From the NCBI GenBank assembly GCA_946811695.1, contig OX328123.1, forward strand, positions 121,609,118 to 121,673,117: DNA of 64,000 bases, read 5' to 3'. Under the pieces are notes generated by a model, which had not been told where the DNA came from, made no database searches, and was given only the letters and a program-made list of their open reading frames with translations. Origin of the DNA: Gonocerus acuteangulatus (lineage: Eukaryota > Arthropoda > Insecta > Hemiptera > Coreidae). The position numbers were made by a program, and so were the translations under genes. Positions 33,538 through 44,389 of this stretch are shown here, piece after piece. Within the stretch, counting starts at the first letter, position 1. Each line of letters opens with the position of its first letter.

Positions 33538-34614
33538 TGTCAAATACCACTCACTCACTCACTCATCTATCATCCCCCAGCCCAAACCGCTCGACAGAAA
33601 ATTTTGAAATTTTGCATGGACACTCCCTATATAACGTAGGCGCTCGCTAAGAAAGGATTTTTTGATATTCGAATTTTTAAGTATTTTTGGAGGGGATTAA
33701 AGTTTGAGTTGGTTAGAGCATGCAAGCCTAGGCAGCAAGCTTTGCTAGGACGATAACAGAACAGCTGTTACCGTACATTATCTATTTCATAGTATTATTT
33801 CTAATTGATGTTAATTTCCACTATGGTGGCAGTCCTTGAATTACTAGAAATAAACTGTCCCTCATAGAGTTTTAATAGCGTTTCTTTTCTGCCTGTCCCC
33901 GTCAGATAGGCTTGCCATATTTTTGGAGAGTTAAGCCGAGACACATTAATATGGGATGGGAATACCGGGGGGGGGGAATAAAAACAGTACAAATTATAAG
34001 CAAAATTGTGAGTTTTAAGCCTAGCAACGAACGGGAAGGGGGAATCCTGAATGGTAGTCTATCCAAACCTTAAAAATAAGAACGGAACTTTTTTTGCTAC
34101 TTGATTTTCTTAAAAAAATCTCTCAGCCAAATAGCAGTGTCTGGCAGCTGGCAGCGCTGTGCAGGTAGTTCCAGCGTTTTACAGTTAGATTACTTCTCAT
34201 TTCTTTGACACTGTGAGCAGTAGTAAAAATGTTGTTTGTAGAAAAGTAACCGATTTATAAAAGATTCTTATAAACATGAATTCATTACTTTTTACATCTT
34301 AAAGCCTTTTCCGGGACATTGATAAAACCGGGAGGGACACCGAAACAATTGCAAAATACCGGGACTGTCCCAGTCAAACCGTGATGTCCCAGTCAAATCC
34401 GGAACCCTTGCACAGCCTCCTCACCTATATGGTGTTTCCAAATAACTTTTTGGAAACATAAACTTTAACGCCCATTGAATAACATATAGTCTGACGGGAA
34501 CCGTGCTACAATAAACTGCACAAAATTGTATAGTAACGTAATTTTAATGAAACCTTATTTAACGCAATAAAATAACTACTTATCTGCCGTGACGAAGCAC
34601 GGGTATTCAGCTAG
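33538..34614 (+). mobile_element. Non-autonomous Helitron, copy 2, with intact 3' end
   Basis: It begins in a (CTCA)n patch ('ccactcactcactcactcat'), shares its interior with the minus-strand copy at 24430-25135, and ends CTAG at 34611-34614. A hairpin precedes the CTAG by 8 bases. 'gggaaccgtgctacaataaa' near the end matches the other copy. An inserted segment at ~33990-34440 has no counterpart there. Confidence 0.65.
34587..34614 (+). terminator. Canonical Helitron 3' terminus: hairpin plus CTAG
   Basis: The stem CCGTG (34587-34591) pairs with CACGG (34598-34602) around a 6-nt loop, followed by gtattcag and CTAG. This hairpin-CTRR arrangement is the replication-termination signal of Helitrons. 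The next base starts TCTATTATAT, the 5' end of another copy. Confidence 0.85.
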
Positions 34615-35119
34615 TCTATTATATAAAAATGAATCGCTAAATGTGTTGGTAAGCGCAAATCTCGAGAACAACTGAACCGATTTCGCTAATTCTTTTTTTA
34701 TAATGTACCTTGAAGTACGAGGATGGTTCTTACGGAGAGAAAAATTTAAAAAGTCTAAAAACAACACTTTTGGGGCATTTTTTACTTCCCCAACGCAAAT
34801 TCATTTTTAAATAAAAACATATGTTCTCAATTATAATATTTTTAACAGTTAACGTATTTGTATATCTATTATATAAAAATGAATCGCTAAATGTGTTGGT
34901 AAGCGCAAATCTGAGAACAACTGAACCGATTTCGCTAATTCTATTTTTATAATATTCCTTGAAGTACATTAGTGACATTAGTATCGTATAAATATTAATG
35001 TCAATATTTGTCAAATTTTATACGATGGTAACATTACTCTAAAACAAATTGTCTTTGGTAAAATGTAAATTGTCTGTGGTAAAATTTCACTTGAAATTTA
35101 AACATCTCTTTGCTGTGCA
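34615..35119 (+). mobile_element. Two further Helitron 5'-end copies
   Basis: TCTATTATATAAAAATGAAT starts at 34615, immediately after the CTAG of the preceding Helitron, and TCTATTATAT again starts at 34863. Each has 'cgctaaatgtgttggtaagc' and 'tgaaccgatttcgctaattc'. The second loses similarity after 'ccttgaagtacat' (about 34970), where unrelated AT-rich DNA begins. Confidence 0.65.
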
Positions 35120-35932
35120 TCTATAATATTACTAAATCTAAAAGCCACAAATTTCTGTAAAATTACTAAAGTGTTGTGTGTTTGTGATTTATTAAATATG
35201 CACCCTATAAGGCGGCGGACAAATTTAGGCAGAACAACTCGAAATTCAAAGAATCAAAAAAAAAAAAAAAAAAAAAAAGAAAGAAATTAATTATCAATCT
35301 AATCGTACTGCCCAGGAATGTGAAGATCGCAATGAACGTGGAAGAATTCGGTTAAGACAGACCCGTGAAGCGCGAAATTCGACTAATAATGGTGCAAGTT
35401 TTGAATGGAGCTGCTGTCAATTGATTACAGTGTCTGCAGCTGTGTTGCTATTGGACCTATGAACTCAGTTCGACTATAAACAAATCCCAGGACAGTTATT
35501 AAGTGTTTGTGGTATTAATCTAGAAAACCCATGTTTCTCGCATGGTCAATTGTATGTTGCCTGTTCCCGTGTTGGAAAACCATCTGCTCTGTTTATTTAC
35601 GCGTCAGGTAATGAAACAAAAATATCGTGTATCATTAAGTACTACAATGAACGTGAAACTTAATTTAGAATAAGTAAAAATAAAATGAAATATAATAACT
35701 AGGTATCATTAATAAGAAATCTGATATTGTAATTTTGATTGTGATTCTTTAGTGACTATTAAAAGAATTTTAGTGTTTTATAATTTTTATTTTTTGACAT
35801 AATTTAATTGTCGAGTTATTAAGTTTTGTTTTTCTTTTTTTTTTATCTTACTAGCTGTCCGGGTGTCCCAAATAGCAGAATAAGTATTAAAAAAAAACTG
35901 TTAGGCGGTACGAAGTTCGCCGGGTCAGCAAG
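35120..35932 (+). mobile_element. Internally deleted autonomous Helitron relic
   Basis: The 5' start TCTATAATATTACTAAATCT is followed by the N-terminus of a Helitron ORF and then by the last part of the Pif1-type helicase. The 3' end is a hairpin GGCG...CGCC (35904-35921), then GGGTCAGCAAG, one base from the CTAG consensus. At ~813 bp it keeps both coding ends and both termini but has lost the Rep domain and most of the helicase. Confidence 0.7.
35198..35636 (+). pseudogene. Helitron Rep/helicase, N- and C-terminal ends fused
   Basis: ATG at 35198 gives MHPIRRRTNLGRTTRNSKNQ, the basic start typical of Helitron proteins. After an A run (35257-35278) comes NRTAQECEDRNERGRIRLRQ, the charged N-terminal region. 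Near 35476 the reading becomes INKSQ, and after a 1-nt shift GQLLSVCGINLENPCFSHGQ and LYVACSRVGKPSALFIYASG. These correspond to the C-terminal Pif1-family SF1 helicase motifs (QGQ and the VACSRV region). Frameshifts, stops and the missing middle mean it is dead. Confidence 0.75.
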
Positions 35933-36017
35933 TACTAACATAAGATTAAATATAACAAACACAGAAAACAAAAACAACCTCTTTCTCTTATATATTAGTT
36001 ATAATAAATAAACTCGA

Positions 36018-36090
36018 GTTTCCCCGTGGTCTAGAAGCTAACGCCTTGCATTCTCATGCAGGAGATGGGGGTTCGAGTCCCGCCATTTTC
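36018..36090 (+). mobile_element. tRNA-like SINE head
   Basis: 'ccccgtggtctagaagctaa' carries an A-box-like segment. A TGCA/TGCA anticodon-stem-like pair follows around ttctca, and 'gggttcgagtcccgcc' is a good B box. The layout resembles tRNA-Glu but lacks a convincing acceptor stem, so a SINE head is more likely than a working tRNA. The following ~30 bp (tcagggcccgttacg) may be SINE body. Confidence 0.55.
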
Positions 36091-36580
36091 TTATTTCAGG
36101 GCCCGTTACGAAAAATCTACCTGTACCATGGATGTCCTCTATACGGGAAAAAAACTCTCCAATAGAAGAAAACGTCCATCGAAATTCATCTTGGAACCTT
36201 TATAAATGTATTGACCTTTTTAATAGTCACTTTCCAATGAACATTATTTCTCAGCTGTCTTCGAGATATGAAATTCTTACAATAAGTAGCAAGGAACATC
36301 CGGTATGTAAATTTCTATCGACGAACTATTAAATAAATTTAAATTGACAAATAATCATAAATAAAGAAAATAAGAAAATCCTGGGAGTTTTAAAGTTGTT
36401 TTGGCTACGCGTAAGCTGTCTCCTGAGATCTTCTACCTCGTCATTATAAATAAGGAAGCGACCAGGACAGCATGGCATTCCATACCTACATCGCGTAAGT
36501 AAATCTATGTTCGTTTTATGCAGGTATTTTTGCACAATTCTAACGCAGAGCTGTGCGAAATAAATGTCAAGCTTTGAAAT
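36091..36580. other. Spacer, no gene recognised
   Basis: Frames of 66 and 101 codons on opposite strands without recognisable domains. Confidence 0.5.
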
Positions 36581-36700
36581 GATGGCCGCGAGCGCTAAGG
36601 CGTGAGCACTCCGTGTGAAATGTCGCCGGTTCAATTCTCACTAGGTGTGGTGGCTTTTCTTTGGGGGGGGGGTGGCATCAGTCCTGTCTTATTGTACCCA
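36581..36700 (+). mobile_element. tRNA-derived SINE, family with 'ggtggcttttctt' body
   Basis: A tRNA-like head with 'gagcgctaaggcgtgagcac' and a B-box-like GGTTCAATTCT is followed by 'aggtgtggtggcttttcttt', a G run and 'ggcatcagtcctgtctt'. The body matches minus-strand copies at 36905, 43161 and 46838, where 'ggcatcagccctatcctggc' lies in the same place. Confidence 0.65.
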
Positions 36701-36904
36701 AACAAATTGGGCGTTAAAATTTAAATTTAAAGCTCTGAGATAAGATAGGTAGATTAGGCGGTACCACTAGGCTGCCTAGCAGCCGCTACTAACCAGCCAC
36801 TAGCTAGCAGCGCAAGCAGCCAGCGGATAAGCCACGGTCACACGAGACTGCCTACCAGCCGCTAGCTAGCAGCTCCGGCAGCCAGCGGATTAGCCGCAGT
36901 CGCA

Positions 36905-37012
36905 CTAGGCGCAGTCACACCACCCTTTTTAAGCCAGGATAGGGCTGATGCCTTTTCTTTTTTCTAAAGAAAAGCCACCACCCCTAGTGGGAATCGAACC
37001 CACGACCTTTGA
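36905..37012 (-). mobile_element. tRNA-derived SINE fragment
   Basis: On the minus strand 'ggtcgtgggttcgattccca' (B box) is followed by 'ctaggggtggtggcttttct' and 'ggcatcagccctatcctggc'. The A-box half of the head is missing. It is nested in the GC-rich element. Confidence 0.65.
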
Positions 37013-37086
37013 CACTCATATTATAATATAAATGATAACACTCACTATTGTAATATAAATTATAGAATATTTAGAATAGAATATAC

Positions 37087-37332
37087 ATGCGTGTATATAA
37101 AGGGGGGCTGCAGCCCCCCCCCCCTAAAATTTTGATTTGATGGTAAAAATGTGTCATAAAACCCTTAAAAATAGATTAAATAAGATCACTTAGTTCATAA
37201 AAAATATTTTTTTCATATTGTAATAGCGTTTTAGTGGCTTAAAACTATTAAAACTTGTAATTTGTTAGTATTCCATACCCCGGAAATGGTCGCAGCCCTC
37301 CCCACCCGAAATGATTTTCTATATACGCCCAT
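37087..37332 (-). mobile_element. MITE family G, copy 3
   Basis: The ends ATGCGTGTATATA and TATATACGCCCAT are inverted repeats. The interior reverse complement carries 'accatttccggggtatggaa' and 'gaactaagtgatcttattta' as in the other two copies. It is the most complete copy besides copy 1. Confidence 0.75.
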
Positions 37333-37560
37333 GAGGAAATATATTTCAAATTGACTGGCGCAGGCTAGCGAGATCACGTGAACGCCAGCGCTGGTAAACA
37401 GCGCTACAAAGATGTTCAACTTCAGACTTAGGTTGATAATGACCAGCCCGCTGGCATTCACCAGGCGCTGTTCTGAGTCAGACTAGGCTGCTTTCTGGCA
37501 AATCACCAGCGGCTGGCTAGGTAGCAGCTGGTAACCAACCTAGTGTGACCGCGGCTTTAG

Positions 37561-38470
37561 AATGTTAATGAAAACGATTAAATATCACCAGCTCCTTACG
37601 ATTAAATGTTGGGACTGTAAAGAAATCTAACTAATTAAAAGATAAGAAGCTATGAATGAGACATTGGCTAATAATAATGAATGGACTAAGGCCTTACAAT
37701 TATCAAAGACCCACTAACTAGCGTACGAAGATTCCACGAGTCCAGTGACCCTCCCAGCCCTGACCGGTTCCCCCAAACCATCCAAGACAGGTGGAGTAGC
37801 TTTGCGGAATGTGTTTGTGTACTCCTTAATCCACTCTCTTTCGCCTTCCTTCTCTCTCTCTCTTCTGTGGAAACACTCAAGGTTAGAGCTCAGGCATTTT
37901 AGCATTTTTACACCTGTGCCCCAAACATAGGATTTTTAAGAGCAAACTAACAGTATTTTTTGAGGAGTGTCAAATAATTTAACTTCAAAATGAAAAAAAT
38001 ACCTTTATCAGTGACTACATATTATCAAGGAGCTTATGTCATCAAGGGCATCGTCATTCTAACGGCCTTTAAAAATATAATCTCAAACACATAATTCTTC
38101 ACAATTATATTTCACATTTCAAAGCTATTTTTCTTCAAAAAAAAAAAGAAATAAATAACATTAATAGCGATTAACAATGTTGATAAAACGAGTTCTAACG
38201 TGGCACTAAGGTAGTAACATTATCCTTCTCAAGTAGAGGATATAAGCTTTTTTATTTAATCTGTGAATCACTGGAACAGGTATCATGCAGGCGTGAATCA
38301 GGCAGGGAAAAATCATGCAGGGGGACTTTATTTTGTGACGGAAGAGACAAACATATAAAACTACACATACAAATATGTATAAGTATATGTATACTTATAT
38401 AATTAAGTGGGTCACTGTCCCGTATGGCGATGCTATCGGTTTTCCTTTATGGAATTACACGTTTTAGAGC
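37561..38470. other. Spacer, no gene recognised
   Basis: Two overlapping minus frames and one plus frame near 37690-37930 reflect a CT-rich patch (ctctctctctct at about 37853). Nothing recognised. Confidence 0.5.
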
Positions 38471-38662
38471 CAACAGCCGTGGCCACGTCCAATACACCGG
38501 TTTCGGATGATCACCGAAGTTAAGCAACGATGGGCGTGGTCGGTACTTGAATGGGCGACGGACTACGTGCTATTTGCATTATAAAAGTGTGGCAACCTGT
38601 AGATAGCTCGGCGTTAATAGCTCAATTGTTGATACACCGTGAAACAAAAAAAAAAAAAAAAA
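38471..38662 (+). mobile_element. Complete 5S-rRNA-derived SINE
   Basis: The head reads 'gccaacagccgtggccacgt', 'caatacaccggtttcggatg', 'atcaccgaagttaagcaacg' and 'ggtcggtacttgaatgggcg'. This follows 5S rRNA from its first base (GCCAACGGCCATACCACGT...) through box A (AAGTTAAGCAACG), the intermediate element and box C. The tail (gtggcaacctgtagatagct, then 'cggcgttaatagctc') and a poly-A of about 18 nt follow. Being fused to a tail and poly-A, it is a retroposon and not a 5S gene. Its type 1 polymerase III promoter is largely preserved. Confidence 0.88.
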
Positions 38663-39394
38663 TATGTCTTGGATAGTAACTATATTTACGAATTAGCTCA
38701 TTACAAGGACATTTAAGCGAGGTACTATATGTTACAATTTCAAGTAGGAATGTCTTAAATAATATCACTTGATGTATTATTTTCGATACGTACTTCATAG
38801 GCTTTAAGGCAATAAACTTGTTGGTTATCATTGTCGGATTTGTTAGAGGTTTTATAACTTCATATTTTTGTGATATTTCAGCCTCAATAGCATTGTGCCG
38901 TTGGCAAAATCAATTTCCGTGAAGAGTCTCGGCATGTAAGAAGTAACGGACCTCGAGTGAACAATAACTTGCAGTTGCAGCACACATGCAACATATCCGC
39001 CGAGAAAGTAGCGAGGTTTTCTATCCGCCTTTCACCTCATCCGGGACAGCTTCGTTATAACTTAGGCAGTTTTGCCATCATTCAGCTAATAACCAACAGC
39101 AAAAACTTCAGAATGGAAAGTCAATTTTTTGTATCTATCTGTAATTTAATTATTTGTACACTTTAGAATAAGATAAAACTTGCCACATCATCGTGGCATT
39201 TAACAACATCAAGGGGCGAAACGCTGTCAATGCGGGGTGCTCATAAATAAATTATAAAAAAAAAAAAAAAAATAAATAACAACATCAAATTAACAGCAAA
39301 TATGCCCGTGTTAGGGTGAAGAGCGTATTAGATTCCTATTAAAGGAGATGCGGGATTGAGGAGTCTCATCGGTAGCAGGAGATTTTGTCATCTG
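38663..39394. other. Spacer, no gene seen
   Basis: A 17-18-nt A run near 39256 is preceded by 'ggcgaaacgctgtc' and 'aataaattat', possibly a retroelement tail. Nothing else recognised. Confidence 0.5.
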
Positions 39395-39412
39395 CTTTAA
39401 AAAATATATATG

Positions 39413-39469
<57 letters not shown>

Positions 39470-39860
39470 ACATACACGCACATAACGGTCCGATTTTTTA
39501 TGAAATGAGGTAAATAATTTTTCATCTAATTTTAAAGGTCAAGTTCGTTAACCAGCAAAATCCATCAACCGAAACGTGGTAAATTCGTAGAGCTTTAGTT
39601 ATCGATTTAATATGCTTGCAGTTATTCTTTTTATAGGTTTTCTAACGTAGGCAAACGAATAAAATCATCAATCTAAACTAAGATATTTAAATTTTGGTTG
39701 CTTCTGGACTTATAAAAGTTCAGGGATCTTCGTATATTTTATAAAACATCTCGAAAACGGCTGGGAAGCCGTGGTAAGTGGAAGGTGACCATTCAAAAAT
39801 TCTTTAAAAAAATCTAGAGTAATACTCGATGGGACTGTGTCAATCGGAGAAAGTGCTTAA
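39395..39860 (-). mobile_element. Helentron-like fragment, minus orientation
   Basis: An (AT)n tract (39403-39467) is followed by 'ggtccgattttttatgaaat' and 'aaaggtcaagttcgttaacc'. The minus strand parallels the region just left of the AT tract in the element at 31745-33081 ('ttaacgaacttgacc', 'aaaatcgga'). Later text includes 'catctcgaaaacgg'. Ends are not identified. Confidence 0.5.
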
Positions 39861-42564
39861 AAGTTCGTAAGTGATGGATTCGTTGCTTTGAACGTTTTTT
39901 GCGTTAGATTTCCTCTTTTTTTATTGCTTGTTGTTGTTTTTTAAATTGATTTTGGCAGAAATATTGACTTGCTAGTAAAACAATCACTTAAAATTCTTTC
40001 CGAGCGGGTCGAGGTGGCCCAGAGAGCAATTTTTGCTTTTGTACGCTAGTGGCGCAGAAAATGAAACTTTCCTTCATGATTTCACTGGAGAAGGAGTTTT
40101 ACACTTTTCCAGAAATATTAACAATATTTATACCACGCTTTTCAAGTGACACTAAACATAAGAATGATATGCGCTGAAAAGCGCTAAGAAGGCGTAGTTT
40201 CTGAGTATCGGACTTTTTAGTATGTATTCCAGACCTGGGAACAAGATGGTCCCTCGGCGGATGGTAAGATCATGAATAAAGAGCAGTCTAGTTTCACAGA
40301 AACAAGTTACAAATTCTATTATATTACTGGAGGTAGAAGGGGTTGAAGTAGATCCCTTGAAGGCGAAGGAGCCTAGCCGGTGATATATTTTGGATATACG
40401 TGGAATAAAAATTAAACCCTACGGGAGAAGTGTGAGGAGAGTGAAAGGGGAGATAGCTGTCAGGCTAAGGAGATATCCTACGAAATAAATAAAGATAATC
40501 TCCCACGAGTTCAGACCTTGGGTGGTGGCTTACTCCATTGATCTCTGCCTTATAGGATATACTTCTCAGCCACATCTCACGCACTCTACAGAGAGGTAAT
40601 GTGTCGACAAAATCAAAGTCATATTCTCCCATTTATCAATAACAAATAAATCAATATTTTTTAATTATTTATGTCAAAAGTTTTATATGGGGTGTTAAAG
40701 TATAAAAAAAAATTTAATTCTTCGAAAACAAAATGGAGGCGCTGTCTGACAAACGGAACCCGTCTTTCTTCAAGGGCGATGGTCTTTAGGAGGCAATTTT
40801 TAATCTAGTACAAAAAACTAAAATTATTTTTAAAGAAGAATGTATAATCCAGTAAAGTACGTAGGATGTTTAAGAAATATCCTTATTTCCGAAAATTCTT
40901 TATTTCCTGTTAAAACATCCGTCGAAAAGTGGTAATAAAATCGTAATAATTCAATGAATCGAAAAACGTAGATTAGGAAACTGAAGTTTAAGTTGATCGG
41001 GTGAAAATAGAAGGCGATAGTAGCATAACGCCCGATTTGAGAAAAACGACTTTAAAGTTTAATGTACTGAAATGTTAATTTTTCCCCATTTAATTTTTTT
41101 TCATAATCTCTTGTAGTAAAGATTAAAAATAAACATGGTTTTTAATTTTCAAATGTATCAAAGGCAACATAAACGCTCTTCAATATCATTTTTGATTAGT
41201 TAAGGAAGAATTTGAGGCAATAACAAAGAAATGGCAACAAAAAAAGTTACAAGATGGTCCCCTATAAAAGGCAGACAAATTCAAGAAGAATGTACATATC
41301 CTTAGCAACGTACGCCACATTACTGAAGAATTTCCTCAAAATAACTCGCATAATTAAAACATGAATAATTGCTGATTTATATTTGTAACAAAATATAGTA
41401 TCCTTTTGTGGGTATCTTGCAATAATAGGAAAGGGATAATTTGTAAGATCTATTTTATCATCATAATATATTTTATCAACTTAATATAAACCCTATTTAT
41501 TTAATTTTTCTAATATTTTACTTTTTTTTTTTTTTATTTGATCTGCTTTATTTTACTTTATTCCACATAAATGAGATATAAATACAAATGTGTGAGAAAT
41601 TAAAGACAACTTCTACACATGGCAAAACATGAATATGTTGTGTACTTGTATTTATTCTGTTGAAGCAGTTGATTCGCTATAGCTGCGAACAACTAAAATA
41701 AATAAATAAATATTATTTATTATTATTTACGTACTTACTGAAGAAGAAAATTACTTTTTTCATAATTCTTACCTGAAATAAGACAAAAATATAAAACAAT
41801 TAATAAAATTATCAAATAATTGATTATCATGGCATTATCATGTACTCATTTACTTTCATTGTGTTTATTTATGTCATAAACACAATGAAAGTAAAAGTTT
41901 TTTTATATTAAAAAAAAATTAAGTGAAAAATTGGAAATTAACAAATCAATAAATATTTTAGTTATTCGATTTTTAACAGCCCACTATTTTAGCGATTTGC
42001 TCCACTGAGTAAGTAAGGTGCAAGGAAGGTTTAAGTCCTTTAAAAGCAAAGAACATAAAATGTAAAATTTTAACTCAAATATCAAAATATTACACAATAA
42101 AATTTAAAAAATGGGACAAACAACGTAGAAAATAAATAAAAAGAACAACTATAAAGTCTAAAATTGTACAAAAACTAAAAATAATATAGCAAATTATCGA
42201 AATAAGATGAACAAATAAAAACTTAATATATCAACGTTCATTGATTTCATGAGGTACGTTTCAACTTTCGTCGTGATCAATAAACAAGCATGAGATGTAG
42301 CCCTTACACGACAAGTCAATACTTGGTTTATCCAAGCCAAATAGCAATAAATAGTCCTAAAAATAATGCTTGGATAATAAATTAATTCGTTCCGTACTTT
42401 ACGATCATATTAATTTACTAAATAACACATTTTCTATATTATCATGGAATCTGCCTGTGTTTGTTGCGAATACATCTGAAGCTGTATCTGCTCTCATTAG
42501 ACTTTTATCTGTTCACTTAAGATCTGTATTTTCCTCATCAATATCTCTATCTTAGAACTGAGAA
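39861..42564. other. Long AT-rich spacer, no gene recognised
   Basis: One perfect 18-bp hairpin at about 41850-41894 (ttactttcattgtgttta / taaacacaatgaaagtaa). T runs near 41522. No convincing frames or RNA genes. Confidence 0.5.
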
Positions 42565-42782
42565 CTCTACATGTTCCACGTCCCCTCGACGCCTGTTCCT
42601 GAGAATTAAAATACAGCATCAACCTCAGAGAACCTTCCTTAGGCAGGGCCACTTCTAGACCGATGAGCATGAATTAAGTCTAGACGTGGCCCTGCCTTCG
42701 GATGGTTCTCTGAGTTTGAGGACGTGATTTGTATTTTAAGTGTTCCTGAAGAGGCGCCAAGAGGACGTGAAACATTTAGAGC
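42565..42782. mobile_element. ~218-bp hairpin resembling a third Penelope-like family
   Basis: Arms of about 95-100 bp (42565-42660 and 42678-42781) are imperfect reverse complements with a 17-bp loop. The inner parts, gcagggccacttctagac and gtctagacgtggccctgc, are nearly perfect. The right arm ends 'CCTGAAGA' ... 'GAAACATTTAGAGCGAAATAAAG', echoing the order of the hammerhead-like termini (CTGANGA, stem, GAAAC, then an AATAAA-like word). The left arm carries the corresponding mutated form. Confidence 0.5.
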
Positions 42783-43160
42783 GAAATAAAGGGCTATTTA
42801 TGACCTTCTGCTACATAAAATACATTGGGAAATATAGGATCACTATCGCATAATATTATCACGTTGGGTTGCTTCTGTCTGGTGTTGTACTTATTTCGTT
42901 TGGTGGTAAAGGTTTTTTTTTACTGCCGGTTTTCTAGTTATTGCTATTTTACTAATAAACCCGTTCCTTCTGGATCAATTCATGTTTTTTACGCATACTG
43001 TTTTGTGCCAATATGAATACCTAATCTATTCAGTCTAGTTTTTTAGAAAAACTGCTTTATGGAACACCAATCGCTTGTGTTGCTACTCGTAGAAGAAGAA
43101 GGAGGGATGGAATTTAAGAATGATTTATTTACATTAAATTTTAACGTCCATTATTATTGA
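42783..43160. other. Spacer, no gene seen
   Basis: A 63-codon frame without a recognisable domain; nothing else. Confidence 0.5.
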
Positions 43161-43292
43161 CTAAGAGTTTTTAGAACGGGTTATCTATAGATAATCACCC
43201 TTTTCTAGCCAGGATAGGGTTGATGCCTTTTCTTTTTCATAAAGAAAAGTCACCACCCCATAGTGGGAATCCAACCCACGACCCTTGGCACA
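43161..43292 (-). mobile_element. tRNA-derived SINE fragment
   Basis: On the plus strand 'cacccttttctagccaggat', 'agggttgatgccttttcttt', 'aaagaaaagtcaccacccca' and 'gtgggaatccaacccacgac' form the same SINE body and B-box end as at 36905-37012. The tail segment 'gggttatctatagataatca' parallels the 'ctatctataggttgccaccc' tail type. Confidence 0.65.
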
Positions 43293-44227
43293 ATTGAAAA
43301 AAGAGAGGTGTTTGGATGCCCAAAATCGTTTCGTAACCAGTCCTCAATTTGTTTCACTTTCAAATTTTTATATTTTTTCTAAAGAGACGAAGATACTTCC
43401 TCAGCTTAAAGATAAAATGTGCAAACATGATTTTATAATAAAGAACAAGGGATGTCTGAATATTCGGGGGGATTTAGTCACGGTGAATTAGCTTATCGAT
43501 CCCCAACCCACCCCACCCCCTCTCTCCTCAAGAACATTCAATACTCAACTCTCTCCAGAGTCGTTGTCAACACTTTTCAATTATCACTAAATTTATACAA
43601 AATGAGATAGAAAATAATTAAGGGCTAGGCTTTCGTTGTTATTTATGGAAAATATAGACAAAACAACGGAAAAAAGTTATTCCATTTCTTTTAATTTATT
43701 ATTTTTTTTTTCGCAAAATGCTTTTAAATAATTATGGAAACTCTTTGACTGATTACGTCCAATAATTTTCTTTTATCAAAAATTATCGCCAGCGAGTTTA
43801 GAATTGATTCAGCCATGATTCCTAATGTTCCTCGCAACATCCCATTACCCTATAGAAAGAAGCTTCTATTTCCTTAGTGATTGGGCATCGTGAACCAAAA
43901 CTTAAAAAAAAAAATTAAATAGTTGAAATAAATAATTCTGTGAAATATTTTGAACATTTAATACATTTTAACGCGCGTCAAGACGGTCTGAGTCGAAACC
44001 TTTAGAAAAATAGGACACACCTTTAGAGAGACATCACCTGTTTGTTCCATCTGAAATAATAAATAAATTGTCTTGTATAATAAAATTGACTAAAAATGGC
44101 CACTAAACACTAAGATCACGAAACATGTTTTTCGATTTTAAAAAAATGTAATAAAGTGGTTAAAAAATCTTCTTGTGGTTTTTTATTCATCGCTTTTCAT
44201 AAAATAAAAAATAAGAAATGAAAGAGA

Positions 44228-44229
<2 letters not shown>
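43293..44229. other. Spacer, no gene recognised
   Basis: C-rich patch at 43500-43530; otherwise AT-rich. Nothing recognised. Confidence 0.5.

Positions 44230-44304
<75 letters not shown>
44230..44304. repeat. (TA)n-(GA)n compound microsatellite
   Basis: About 21 TA units pass directly into about 16 GA units. Confidence 0.96.
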
Positions 44305-44307
<3 letters not shown>

Positions 44308-44389
44308 TTAAGATACATTTTAAATGAAAACCCAGCGTTCAAATGAATAATTATTGAGTGTAATCTTGGAATGAAAGGTAGCCGTTGGA

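Larger units (their letters stand above)
36757..37560. mobile_element. GC-rich inverted-repeat element hosting nested insertions
   Basis: The left part is rich in 'ctgcctagcagccgct' motifs and 'gccacggtcacacgagactg'. The right end, read in reverse complement, is 'aaagccgcggtcacactagg' followed by 'accagctgctacctagccag'. The two ends are thus imperfect inverted repeats rich in AGC/GCT words, in contrast to the AT-rich surroundings. A SINE (36905-37012) and a family-G MITE (37087-37332) lie within. The parent is a non-coding DNA transposon of unknown superfamily. Confidence 0.55.

Noticed and set aside
36018..36090. Functional tRNA-Glu gene
   Set aside because: It has A- and B-box-like segments but no convincing acceptor stem or T-stem geometry. 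Similar heads occur in SINEs of the same window.
38471..38590. Functional 5S rRNA gene
   Set aside because: The 5S-like part is diverged and directly fused to a SINE tail and poly-A that recur elsewhere without intact 5S, so it is a SINE head.
39181..39275. Another hammerhead-like terminus (ggcgaaacgctgtc before an A run)
   Set aside because: GAAAC is present, but no CTGANGA with a pairing stem II lies at the right distance upstream.
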